Assembly (NCBI GenBank): GCA_003217965.1
Contig: QHNB01000016.1
Span: 1 to 21,499, forward strand
Source of the DNA: Verrucomicrobiota bacterium
Lineage (GTDB): Bacteria; Verrucomicrobiota; Verrucomicrobiia; Chthoniobacterales; UBA10450
Length of the DNA stretch: 21,499 nt
Direction: 5' to 3'
In this document: in pieces, positions 1 to 7,564 of the stretch
How positions within the stretch are numbered: the stretch's first letter is position 1
Layout: every line of letters begins with the position of its first letter
The notes under the pieces: generated by a model
Told to the model about the DNA's origin: nothing
The model's database searches: none
Seen by the model: only the letters and a program-made list of their open reading frames with translations
Translations under genes and position numbers: made by a program

Positions 1-405
1 AAAATTTTACCAGCCCAGTTGGCACGAAAGAGCTGAACGGGCAAAACGCAATTTGCGGAGTTAGTTCTTTCGACGCTGCGTTGAGCTGATTTACGATGTG
101 CTGCTATTTTATCGGCTCTGACACGCCGAGCCAAACGCGGCCAGCAATGCAATCAGCTGTCGTAACCGTAGCGAAACGAAGCGGATCAGGGCTTCAACTC
201 CTCTCGCCTCCAAGTTACTCATCACGAGAAACTTATGCTTTGCCGACAGGATAATACTGTGCCGGGACGCTGGTCGATACCATCGATGCGTGGGGTTTGA
301 GGCATATATTCATTCGTTGAGTCCGTTCCGAGCAGAGTACGGCAAGAGATTGCCTACCTGTTCCGGCGTTGCCGACGTGCCCTTGAGCGAGCGGTCTCTT
401 GAGAA
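1..405. other. Stretch without a recognisable gene
   Basis: I see no convincing coding region, RNA gene or repeat here. The short open frames that cross it on either strand have no recognisable protein character and overlap the tail of the Gly/Tyr-rich lipoprotein gene. It may be the end of an intergenic region that starts outside the window, or decayed sequence like the neighbouring remnants. Confidence 0.5.
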
Positions 406-783
406 TTATCCTCTCAGCACGTAGCGGCCGTGAACCCAGATTCGACGGCCGTGCCTGTATACCCAATGTCCCGGCCGCCACACATAATAGGCGCGGCCCA
501 CGTAATAGCCGGGGCCACGCGTATAATAGGGCCGATCACCGACCCCAATCGAGACTGTGCCCGGGTAGCCATACCCCGGATAACCGTATCCCGCGTAAGG
601 ACCGTAACCCGGATATCGCGCGTAATACCCCGGTCCATAACCGGGATAGCCGCCATAGTAGTCATCAGCGCAACCGCCTACTCCAATCCCCAAGGCAACG
701 AGTAAAAGCAGGAGAACGGGCCAACCCAGTCTTGTTATTCCACCAGTGATGGAGACGGCCTCCGCGTCATTAACAATGTTCAT
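406..783 (-). CDS. Gly/Tyr-rich small lipoprotein with C-terminal YXWGXW-like motif
   Basis: This encodes 125 residues. A hydrophobic run at about residues 20-37 ends in VGGC, an acceptable lipobox, so export and lipid anchoring are likely. Residues 42-75 are almost only Gly, Tyr and Pro in GYPGYG-type units. The C-terminus has YYVWRPGHWVYRHGRRIW, which resembles the YXWGXW / GHW motif of small exported proteins of unknown function. The ATG at 781-783 has no clear Shine-Dalgarno. A TATGAT-like -10 (795-800 on the complement) sits so close that the message would be nearly leaderless. The function is unknown; a surface or envelope role is inferred from composition. The repetitive composition could mimic a gene, but the signal sequence and aromatic C-terminus argue that it is real. 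Confidence 0.7.
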   Translation of the reverse strand: MNIVNDAEAVSITGGITRLGWPVLLLLLVALGIGVGGCADDYYGGYPGYGPGYYARYPGYGPYAGYGYPGYGYPGTVSIGVGDRPYYTRGPGYYVGRAYYVWRPGHWVYRHGRRIWVHGRYVLRG

Positions 784-785
784 TT

Positions 786-794
786 TGGTATAAT
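786..794 (+). promoter_or_regulatory. Candidate extended -10 promoter element
   Basis: The sequence TGGTATAAT is a perfect extended -10 (TGn plus TATAAT). It reads towards the COG4705 pseudogene about 250 bases downstream and touches the start codon of the minus-strand lipoprotein gene. No good -35 at 16-18 bases is visible, which an extended -10 can tolerate. It could be the surviving promoter of the pseudogene. Confidence 0.35.
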
Positions 795-1040
795 CATATA
801 CGTATGGAAGGGGACGTTTACGCGCCCCGGTTCGGGAACTTATTCGCCCAAGCTTTTAATGATTGCGGGATGCAGGCTGGGCGATGAAGCCGAAACTGCT
901 GGGGTGTAGCCGGGGGGCATTTTGATCGATCGGGCAAGCTGGTTTGCATTGCCTCTCAAGCTCACAGCCGATGTATTCGACGAGAGCTTACCCGGAGGCG
1001 GCAATCGCCCGCTGAAATCGGGAGGGAATTAATTGGGATC

Positions 1041-1796
1041 ATGAGAAACAAGGTACCGCAGGTCACATTCGTTTTTTGGATCGTCAAGATCGCTGCTACG
1101 ACGCTCGGCGAAACAGGCGGCGATGCGATGTCGATGACGCTGAACCTTGGCTACGCTGTTAGCACGGCGATCTTTTTCGCCTTTTTTCGTCGCCAGTGCG
1201 ACTGCCCAAATAGCATCGTCAAAGCTGCATTGCTTCCTCTACTGGGCGGCGATCGTCGCAACCACCACTGTTGGAACCACAACCTCCGATTACCTCATGC
1301 GCACGGCTGGACTCGGTTATCTTTGGACCTCACTCATCTTCTTTGCCGGAGTCCTGATGGTGTTGGGGATCTGGTATTTCGCCCTTGGGCTCGGTGAATG
1401 TGAATCACATCACCCATCGCAAAGCGAAAGCCTTTTACTGGCTGGCGATTCTCACCTCCAATACGCTTGGCACCGCGCTTGGCGATTGTTTAGCCGATAC
1501 ATCCGGGCTTGGTTAAGAAGGCGGCGCAGTTGTCTTTGGCGGCATGCTGGCCCTGATCGCGGCGCTATATTTCTTCACGAACATCTCCTAATGTCGCCCT
1601 GTTCTGGGCCGCCTTCGTTCTCACGCGCCCTCTCGGCGCTACCTTGGGCGATCTTCTGACTAAACCGCACCATGGTGGGCTAAATCTCGGCTGCTTCACC
1701 TCGTCCTACATGATCGCGGCGTTCATGGTCGTCTTTATTCTTCTCTTTACAGGTCGATCTGAGCAGGAAGCCGTGGTAGCGACGCACCATCAGTAA
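1041..1796 (+). pseudogene. COG4705-type multi-pass membrane protein, frameshifted remnant
   Basis: Conceptual joining of three frames gives a protein like the COG4705 uncharacterised membrane-anchored family. It has repeated half-conserved units: TTLGETGGDAMSM near the start, then TTVGTTTSDYLM, NTLGTALGDCLAD and RPLGATLGDLLTK. The reading frame is broken at the T-run 1182-1187 (one extra base), again near 1384-1390 and again near 1586-1592, each time by +1. A TAA at 1514-1516 interrupts the third unit where the family usually has Tyr. The final segment runs to a TAA at 1794-1796. An ATG at 1041 follows GGAGGG, but 14 bases away. One shift in a T-run could be a sequencing error; three shifts plus a nonsense codon make real decay much more likely. 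Confidence 0.8.
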
Positions 1797-2104
1797 ACCA
1801 ACGTGTTTTCCTTGCCATTCGAAGAAAAGCCGCGCTGCAGTTCCGGCACCGCAACAAAGGCGTGCACACCGGGAAATTCGGCGATCTCGCCCACTACTTT
1901 GTTCGCGTCGATGTCGACCACTACCACTTTCGTGGCGTGCGACAGGTAAAGCCGCCTCGCCGCGGGGTCGACCATGAGGAATCCCAGCCCTTCGCCCCCA
2001 ATTGGGATCTCGGTCAACAATTTGTAGGCATCCCCAGCCATCGCTATCGCGCTTTGGAGGGCGATTCCACACCCGATTGCCAGCAGGAATGCTCGTGAAC
2101 GCAT
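1790..2104 (-). pseudogene. Truncated YncE-like (YVTN) beta-propeller protein, N-terminal part only
   Basis: The frame starts with a clear signal peptide (MRSRAFLLAIGCGIALQSA.., cleavage near AMAG). It continues with one propeller-blade-like segment: IPIGGEGLGFLMVDPAARRL, then YLSHATKVVVVDIDANKVVGEI. This matches the YncE-like seven-bladed family, whose members are about 320-350 residues. Here only about 104 residues remain. After the motif SSNGKENT (near 1803) the frame enters the complement of the COG4705 pseudogene tail and stops at 1790-1792. I chose the ATG at 2102-2104 because it fits the signal peptide; a longer in-frame start at 2140 adds an unlikely leader. One blade cannot fold as a propeller, so I call it a pseudogene. 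Confidence 0.75.
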
Positions 2105-2323
2105 TCCAGAGTCATATACGAATGTCTGGAAATTGCACATTGGCCCGGTGGCGAATGCACCACGTAAAATTGCGCGAGACAGTCCTCAGCTTTCAGCGAA
2201 TTCCTCTGCAGGCATCTGCCGCTGAGGGACTCCGAAAGCCTTCGCGAGGAGGCAAGCGGCAGCGAGAATGTCGAGGCCTCCTCAGTTTTACAGCAAATTT
2301 CTCTTTCCTGGCGAAAGCGGCCT

Positions 2324-2332
2324 TGCTATAAT
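2324..2332 (+). promoter_or_regulatory. Extended -10 promoter for the 2380 gene
   Basis: TGCTATAAT is a perfect extended -10 element, 47 bases before the ATG at 2380. No strong -35 is present. It is the best promoter candidate in the 2105-2379 gap, which otherwise shows no gene. Confidence 0.5.
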
Positions 2333-2379
2333 TTCTAGAACTCGCAGCCATAGCTGCACAACCCCACAACTTCGTCCCG

Positions 2380-2820
2380 ATGAACTTTCGCCCACTGCGC
2401 AATTTCTTTGCCTCATCTCTGGCCCTCGCTCTCATTTCAATGAACGGCTGCAGCCAGAAAGTCGTGCTCACCCCCACCAATGACGACCTTGTCATTCTCA
2501 ACGGGTGCGTCATTTCCGCCTGCAATTATCTCGCAGTCGTCAAAACGCAGCATAGCCTCGAAGCCGATTTTTGGGCGAAGATTCTGCTCGTTCGCTACGC
2601 CAACCATCCCGCCGGCCATGCCTATTGCATTTGGGAAACTGATGGCACGATTTACGGCTATGATCGCAATGCAGGATCGTTCACGATCCCGGTCTATACC
2701 CGCGATGCAAAGGCGATCGCGATTGTCCTTGCTCAGGAGCTATCAAAAATAATGGCTGCGCCACTGGCTGTGGCACGAGCGGAATTCGTCGAACCGAAAT
2801 CGGATCTGTATCGCTTTTAG
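2380..2820 (+). CDS. Unknown exported small protein, possible papain/transglutaminase-like fold
   Basis: This encodes 146 residues that I do not recognise as a named family. A basic N-terminus and a hydrophobic run (residues 10-23) end at Cys24 (MNGC), which suggests a signal peptide, perhaps with an imperfect lipobox. The body contains Cys43 and Cys48, then HPAGHAYCIWETDGTIYGYD with His80 and Asp95. A Cys followed by a strand-like His-Ala and a later Asp resembles the order of residues in transglutaminase-like or papain-like cysteine enzymes. This is only a pattern; many such domains serve binding roles. It has its own extended -10 promoter. The stop codon abuts a tRNA-like remnant on the other strand. 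Confidence 0.65.
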   Translation: MNFRPLRNFFASSLALALISMNGCSQKVVLTPTNDDLVILNGCVISACNYLAVVKTQHSLEADFWAKILLVRYANHPAGHAYCIWETDGTIYGYDRNAGSFTIPVYTRDAKAIAIVLAQELSKIMAAPLAVARAEFVEPKSDLYRF

Positions 2821-2867
2821 GCGCTAACCGGAATCGAACTGGTAATATGCGCTTGGAAGAGGGCACA
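2819..2867 (-). pseudogene. tRNA-Gly(TCC)-like 3' half, degenerate
   Basis: On the minus strand this reads as an anticodon loop CTTCCAA (anticodon TCC), a 3' anticodon stem GCGCA, a short variable region and a T-arm. The T-loop TTCGATT is canonical and the T-stem ACCAG/CCGGT has one A-C mismatch. An acceptor-like TAGCGCC follows. The 5' anticodon stem is displaced by about three bases, and no D-arm (AGTTGGTAGAGC type) is visible upstream. No CCA is encoded. It therefore cannot be a working tRNA and looks like a remnant. Chance resemblance remains possible because the region is also part of a hairpin-repeat cluster. Confidence 0.4.
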
Positions 2868-2966
2868 TTACAGCGGGCGATTTTGTAGCGTCCGCTGTCC
2901 TCAGCGGATAAGAGGCGCGCGAATTCGGTAAGGCGTTCAAATGCGCTGGGGACAGCGCACATTACA
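2849..2966. repeat. Cluster of three REP-like hairpin repeats
   Basis: Three related units share a TGTARYG-type lead followed by a 7-base stem with a 4-base loop. Unit B (2884-2908, plus strand) is TGTAGCG, then TCCGCTG-TCCT-CAGCGGA. Unit C (2942-2966, minus strand) is TGTAATG, then TGCGCTG-TCCC-CAGCGCA. Unit A (about 2848-2872, minus strand) is a degenerate version overlapping the tRNA-like remnant. B and C differ at one stem pair on both sides, so the hairpin is kept. The cluster lies between the 2380 gene and the PHP gene. Confidence 0.65.
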
Positions 2967-3014
2967 AGTATTTTGAGGTAGGTCCGGCAATTTTCGCCGT
3001 CGCGAATCGGTACA

Positions 3015-4133
3015 GTGGCCAGACAGGCGGGCATTGTGACAAAATCGGATTCTGAAGCGGAGGAGGGTCGCGAACCAGCTGGCAAAAGCCGCGGCGCAGT
3101 CAAGCTATTCAACAGTGATATCGCCGAGTTGCTTGCCCGAGAAGCGGAAACGCTGTCGGGGAACTTGCAACGCGCTTTCCGGCGAGCAGCGCGAAGTGCA
3201 TTTCTTTGGCACTGCGAGGTGTGGGAAATTGCGGCGGCAGGTGAATCGCTCACCTCATTGGCTGGAATAGGGCCCTTTTTGGAAAAGCGCATTGAGGCTT
3301 GGATGGAAAAACCGCCGTTTGTCCGCCCTCCTTCTCTGCGGCGGGATTTCCTGACGCTGGCAAAAGCGCGTTCCGTTCTGGGGGAGAACCCGAAATGGGC
3401 GAGACAACTCCGGGGCGATCTGCAAATGCATACCACCTGGAGTGACGGGAGCGGAACCATCGCTGCAATGGCGGAGGCCGGAGCGATGCGCGGCTACGAA
3501 TTCATCGCCATAACCGACCATTCAAAAGGCTTAAAGATTGCCGGGGGAATTGATGAACGAGCGTTGCGCAAACAAGCGATAGAAATTGATCAGACAAATC
3601 GGCGAAGCGATTGCCATGTTTTGAAATCGATCGAGGTGAATCTTAATCCAAGAGGTGAGGGTGACATGCACCGGAATGCCTTGGCCAAACTCGATGTGGT
3701 GCTTGGCTCATTTCATTCCTCCCTTCGTAGGAAAGAGGATCAGACTTCGCGATATCTAGCTGCGTTGCGGAATCCCGAGGTTCACATTCTCGGCCACCCA
3801 CGCGGGCGCGTTTACAACTTTCGACTGGGGCTGAAGGCTGATTGGCCACTCGTTTTTGCCGAAGCGAGAAAATTGGATAAGGCGCTCGAAATTGACTGTT
3901 ATCCCGATCGCCAGGATCTCAACGTCGCACTCCTCAAAATCGCCCAGCGCGAAGGTACGCGCATCTCCCTCGGCACTGACGCTCACCATCCCTGGCAATT
4001 GGAATTCATGGAGCTGGGTCTCGCCGCCGCCTGGATGGCAAAGATTCCGGCCGGGCGCATCATTAACTTTCTGGCGTTACCACAAGTGACCGATTGGGTA
4101 ACCTCGTTGCGCTCGAAACGGCGCGTTGTCTAA
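3015..4133 (+). CDS. HhH-PHP protein (PolX-like N- and C-terminal domains without polymerase core)
   Basis: This is a 372-residue putative metal-dependent phosphoesterase of the PHP superfamily. Residues 32-97 look like the 8-kDa helix-hairpin-helix domain of DNA polymerase beta/X (LAGIGPFLEKRIEAWM is the hairpin). Residues 134-355 are a PHP domain of the PolX type: GDLQMHTTWSDG (His139), ITDHS (Asp168, His169), IEVNLNP (Glu207), SFHSS (His234), GHPRGR (His261) and GTDAHHP (Asp322, His324). The nucleotidyltransferase palm that lies between these parts in PolX is absent, so polymerase activity is not expected. A DNA-repair phosphatase or exonuclease role is inferred. The start is GTG at 3015 with no clear ribosome site, and the first 30 residues look unconserved, so a later start is possible. 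Its stop overlaps the msrA stop (CTAA, 4130-4133). Confidence 0.9.
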   Translation: MARQAGIVTKSDSEAEEGREPAGKSRGAVKLFNSDIAELLAREAETLSGNLQRAFRRAARSAFLWHCEVWEIAAAGESLTSLAGIGPFLEKRIEAWMEKPPFVRPPSLRRDFLTLAKARSVLGENPKWARQLRGDLQMHTTWSDGSGTIAAMAEAGAMRGYEFIAITDHSKGLKIAGGIDERALRKQAIEIDQTNRRSDCHVLKSIEVNLNPRGEGDMHRNALAKLDVVLGSFHSSLRRKEDQTSRYLAALRNPEVHILGHPRGRVYNFRLGLKADWPLVFAEARKLDKALEIDCYPDRQDLNVALLKIAQREGTRISLGTDAHHPWQLEFMELGLAAAWMAKIPAGRIINFLALPQVTDWVTSLRSKRRVV

Positions 4134-4732
4134 TCAGGTTTTTTCTCCCAAGTCTTCTTCTCGAACGACACTCGGCCGGAACCTTTTTCGAATGCTTCGA
4201 AGTGTTCCGGATTCTGCTGATAATATTTTTGATGATAATCTTCCGCTGGCCAAAATTTCATTGCCGGCAAAATTTCGGTAACAATCGGTTTTTGGAATCG
4301 TCCCGCGGCCGCGAGCTTCGCTTTTGAGGCCTCCGCGATTTTTTTCTCGTCATCGTTCTGATAAAAGATGGCCGCGCGGTAACTGGGACCAATGTCGGTG
4401 AATTGTCCCTCTGACTGAGTCGGATTGATTTGACGCCAATAAATATCGAGTAGCTGATCAAACGAAATTTTTGCGGGATCGTAGGTGATCTCGATCGATT
4501 CGCGATATTTGGTGCGTTCAGAGGTGACGAGCTCGTAAGTAGGATTCGGTTCCGTTCCGCCGGAGTAACCGACCACCGTTTTCAGGACTCCCGGAGCTTT
4601 ATCAAAGGCCGGTTGAATGCACCAAAAGCAACCCCCGGCAAAAATTGCTGTCCGCGTTGCTGGCGGTGTCGGATCTGCCGCGAGCAAAGGCGCGACCATG
4701 AAAGCCGCAAACAACAACACCAAATTTCGCAT
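4130..4732 (-). CDS. msrA: Peptide methionine-S-sulfoxide reductase, exported
   Basis: MsrA reduces methionine-S-sulfoxide in proteins and free methionine, using a catalytic Cys in GCFW. Here GGCFWC gives Cys35 and Cys38 when numbered from the ATG at 4732. Also present are GYSGGTEPNPTYE, the conserved GQFTDIGPSYRAAIFY (Asp113) and a C-terminal AEDYHQKYYQ. Residues 1-18 form a signal peptide (LVLLFAAFMVAPLLAA), so the enzyme should act in the periplasm. I chose the ATG at 4730-4732 because it begins this signal; an in-frame start 24 bases upstream adds a non-signal leader. The position after GCFWC, usually Glu, is Gln40. The gene is divergent from trmB with only about 22-52 bases between starts and converges on the PHP gene. 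Confidence 0.95.
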   Translation of the reverse strand: MRNLVLLFAAFMVAPLLAADPTPPATRTAIFAGGCFWCIQPAFDKAPGVLKTVVGYSGGTEPNPTYELVTSERTKYRESIEITYDPAKISFDQLLDIYWRQINPTQSEGQFTDIGPSYRAAIFYQNDDEKKIAEASKAKLAAAGRFQKPIVTEILPAMKFWPAEDYHQKYYQQNPEHFEAFEKGSGRVSFEKKTWEKKPD

Positions 4733-4754
4733 CTCGGTTAGACAGCACGTTTGC

Positions 4755-5405
4755 ATGAATGTTCGCTTTGTTGCTTTGTTGAGAATGGGAGGTCGCGCGT
4801 ATCTGCAGCAAGACGAAGCCGCGATCGAGTTCGTTCCCGGTTCAATTGTCGAGCAGCTGAACTTTCGTGAAATCTTCGGTCAGGACGCTCCGGTTGAGGT
4901 TGATCTCGGGTGCGGTGACGGCACGTTTCTCGTGGCCATGGGAGCCCAAAATCCTGATCGTAATTTTCTCGGCATCGAACGTTTGCTTGGTCGCGTACGA
5001 GGTGTTTGCCGGACAATCGCGCGATCGCATCTAGGAAACGTCCGCATTCTCCAGATGGAGAACTCGTACGCCGTCGCCCACCTCCTGCCGGCGAGTACGA
5101 TTTCGGCTTTCCATGTGCTCTTTCCAGATCCATGGCCTAAGCGCAGGCATCATCGACGCCGATTGTTCACCATCGAATTTTTCGATGCGATCGATCGCGC
5201 TCTCGAATGGAACGGTCTTCTTCATCTCGCCACCGATGATGCTGACTACTTCCGTAGTATCTGCGAGATGATCAGAACTAAGCCCTCATTCTCCATTTTC
5301 GAAGAAGCAACCAAGTTTCCGATGACGGCATTCGAACAAAAGCTGGCCGTGAACGGAGCGCCAATTCAGCGATTGCTACTCCGAAAAGTCTCTCCCGTAA
5401 GATAA
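4755..5405 (+). CDS. trmB: tRNA (guanine-N7-)-methyltransferase
   Basis: TrmB methylates G46 in the tRNA variable loop using S-adenosylmethionine in the cytoplasm. The SAM-binding motif VEVDLGCGDGTFL lies at about residues 47-59, followed by NFLGIE. The family signature FPDPWPKRRHHRRRL begins at about residue 123. A C-terminal TAFEQK..NGAPIQRLLLRK matches the usual T-x-FE region. The protein is 216 residues from the ATG at 4755; an ATG at 4785 is an equally possible start and would leave more room for promoters facing msrA. Neither has a clear ribosome site. The reading frame is open further upstream, but that part overlaps the msrA signal peptide. The 3' end overlaps the broken comEC by 40 bases in convergent orientation. 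Confidence 0.93.
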   Translation: MNVRFVALLRMGGRAYLQQDEAAIEFVPGSIVEQLNFREIFGQDAPVEVDLGCGDGTFLVAMGAQNPDRNFLGIERLLGRVRGVCRTIARSHLGNVRILQMENSYAVAHLLPASTISAFHVLFPDPWPKRRHHRRRLFTIEFFDAIDRALEWNGLLHLATDDADYFRSICEMIRTKPSFSIFEEATKFPMTAFEQKLAVNGAPIQRLLLRKVSPVR

Positions 5406-7559
5406 GAGCGAGCGGTCCAATCACCGTCGCCAAATTCAATCTCGACTGCACCGGTCATATCCTGGCGAAACAGCTTGATCTCGCGCTGCGCAATTTCATT
5501 GGCCCATTGCTCGTCGATGCGCTCGGCCACTGGCGACTCACGCGAGGTCGCGATGATTAACTTTGGTTGAACGGCGTTAATAAATCCGGCAGAACCGGAG
5601 CCGCCAGTCTGATGCTGCCCTTTGATCAGAATGTCGGATTGCAGATCACCGCCGTACTCCAGCAAAGCGGATTCCGCATCGGAGATCGGACGTTGGATAT
5701 AAAATCTCCGCATTTACATCTGGACCCAGGACCAGCCGATCGCCGCGAACCAGATGACGCGGCCATTTTCCGGCCGCCCGCAATGACTCACGCAATCGTC
5801 GCTGTACAGTCGAGCGGACCTCAAGAGGGTTGTCATAAATTTGTCGCGGCTCAAAATCGACCACGGTGTCCACGGCTGCGCCGATATGTTCGGCATCGCC
5901 GTGCGTGAGCAACAGTCCATCGAGGCGATTGACACCACGGCTGTGGAGAAAAGATTTTAGCGTTCTCTCGTAACTCCGCCCGCCGCCGCAATCAATGAGC
6001 CAATCGTGACCGTTAGCACGAACGTGCGCCGCCGCGCCCGTACCTTCATCCAAAACAGTAATGGCTATTGGCGGGCGTGTTTCGGTAAATCGCTGCAGGT
6101 AAATATGACTGGCGGGAAGGCCCGCAAAGAGATGCACCAAAGCGAGAATCGCGCGCGACAGTAACCAGTTCGCGTTATTAAAGACGACCGAGAGCCCGGT
6201 GGAAATCGGCGCCACGATCAGAGAGAGCATGGCCAGAGCAAGCACGAAATAAGCAATTGGCACGATGACAAGATTCGCCACCAGTGAAACCGGCGTAATG
6301 AGATGGAAATACCAGTAAATCAATGGGAGTGATCCAAGCCAGGCGGCGAGTGAGACCGAGGCCGCGCCAACAATTGCGCTGCCGGCATTCGTCAATGCAC
6401 GCCGCGCTGGGCTTACCAAAACACCTGGTAAAAACGGGTCAGAAGTAGCGATCCGTCGGAAGCGCTTAAAAACCGGCTCAGCGAACAATATGATCGCAGC
6501 CACAACAGCAAAGGAGAGCTGGAATCCGCTGCTAAACAGCTCGTTTGAATCCCAAAGCAGGATGAGAAAGGCCGCCGAAGCGAGACTGTTTAGGGAGAAG
6601 ACTTTTCGGTCGAAGAAGATTCCGCCGAGCAAGATCGCACTCATGATCGCTGCCCGAACGCTTGCGGTATGCAGGCCCGTGATCGCTGCATAGAAGAACA
6701 GAAGCGGAATAATCATCGCGGTCGCCATCTTGCACGACAGACGGAGAACGGTCGCAGCTGTCCAGAGCAACCACGCGACAATTCCGACGTGGAGTCCGGC
6801 AACGGCGAACAAATGCAAAGTACCGGTTTGCTGGAACGGTTCTTCAATGTCGTCACGTGTTTGATGACGGAGCCCGAGTGTGGTGCCGCAGATCAAGCCG
6901 ATCGCATCCGGCGAATCTTCGATCCCGCGACTCAGGGTACGTTGCATCCATTGGCGCGAGCGCGTTGCAGCACGCCGTACGGAAAATTCGCTGCCACTTC
7001 GCAGAATTTGACCATTCTCCGTGTATCGAACGATTAGCGTCCGATTCACACCGCGCCGGGCGAGATAGCTGCGCATATCAAATTCGCCCGGGTTTCGGGG
7101 CGGCTCGATTGGTTGCAGAGTACCGAAAAGAGCGAGTTGGTCGCTAATGGCCGGTAAGCGACGCCACCGCACCACTACGGTGGCTTTTCCACTAAAGGCT
7201 TCGTCGCTGATCTTCGCGCGGTGTAGTTGAAGAAGGAAAACGGCAACGCCGTTACTTTCTACCTTCGGTTCGGTGACAACGGTTCCGATAACGCTAACTG
7301 GGCGAGCCGTCGTCCCTGCGGCATCGGCCAGCGCTTGGCTTGGCGCATGACAGAGGCGCGTGCTGTGGAGGCAAAAAAAGCTTGCCGCGACGACAGCAAA
7401 GAAGAGTGGAGTAAAAGGAAATAACAGCGCGCCGATCAGACCGATGACGGCGACGGCTAGAACCGGCAAACTGACGCTCGGGAAATAATCAGCTACGATA
7501 ATGCCGATTCCGGCCGAGAAGGCCAGCCCGACGAATGGTTGCCGTGTCCGCCCGACCAA
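5366..7559 (-). pseudogene. comEC: ComEC/Rec2-family DNA uptake channel, broken near the C-terminus
   Basis: ComEC transports single-stranded DNA across the inner membrane during natural transformation. The first frame (7559 to 5646, 637 residues) has several N-terminal membrane segments, an OB-like DUF4131 region (about residues 85-200) and the Competence domain with GTLHLFAVAGLHVGI near residue 250. A metallo-beta-lactamase-like domain follows, with ITVLDEG, WLIDCGGG and LLTHGDAEHIGA. After AEILYPTSDL (near 5680) the frame is lost. The rest, DAESALLEYGGDLQSDILIK then GQHQTGGSGSAGF and IKLFRQDMTGAV, continues in another frame to 5366. About 25 residues that normally join these parts also seem to be missing, so this is a deletion plus frameshift rather than a single-base error. 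The start is TTG at 7557-7559 after AGGTAG, five bases past the cyclo-ligase stop, suggesting coupled translation. Confidence 0.85.
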
Positions 7560-7564
7560 GCTAC

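Noticed and set aside
233..749. Several open frames overlapping the Gly/Tyr-rich lipoprotein on both strands
   Set aside because: They are compositional shadows of the repetitive GGN/TAY codons and have no signal peptide or family character of their own.
4617..4754. Longer start for trmB at 4617
   Set aside because: It would run through the msrA signal peptide and GCFWC region on the other strand; the extra residues do not look like TrmB.
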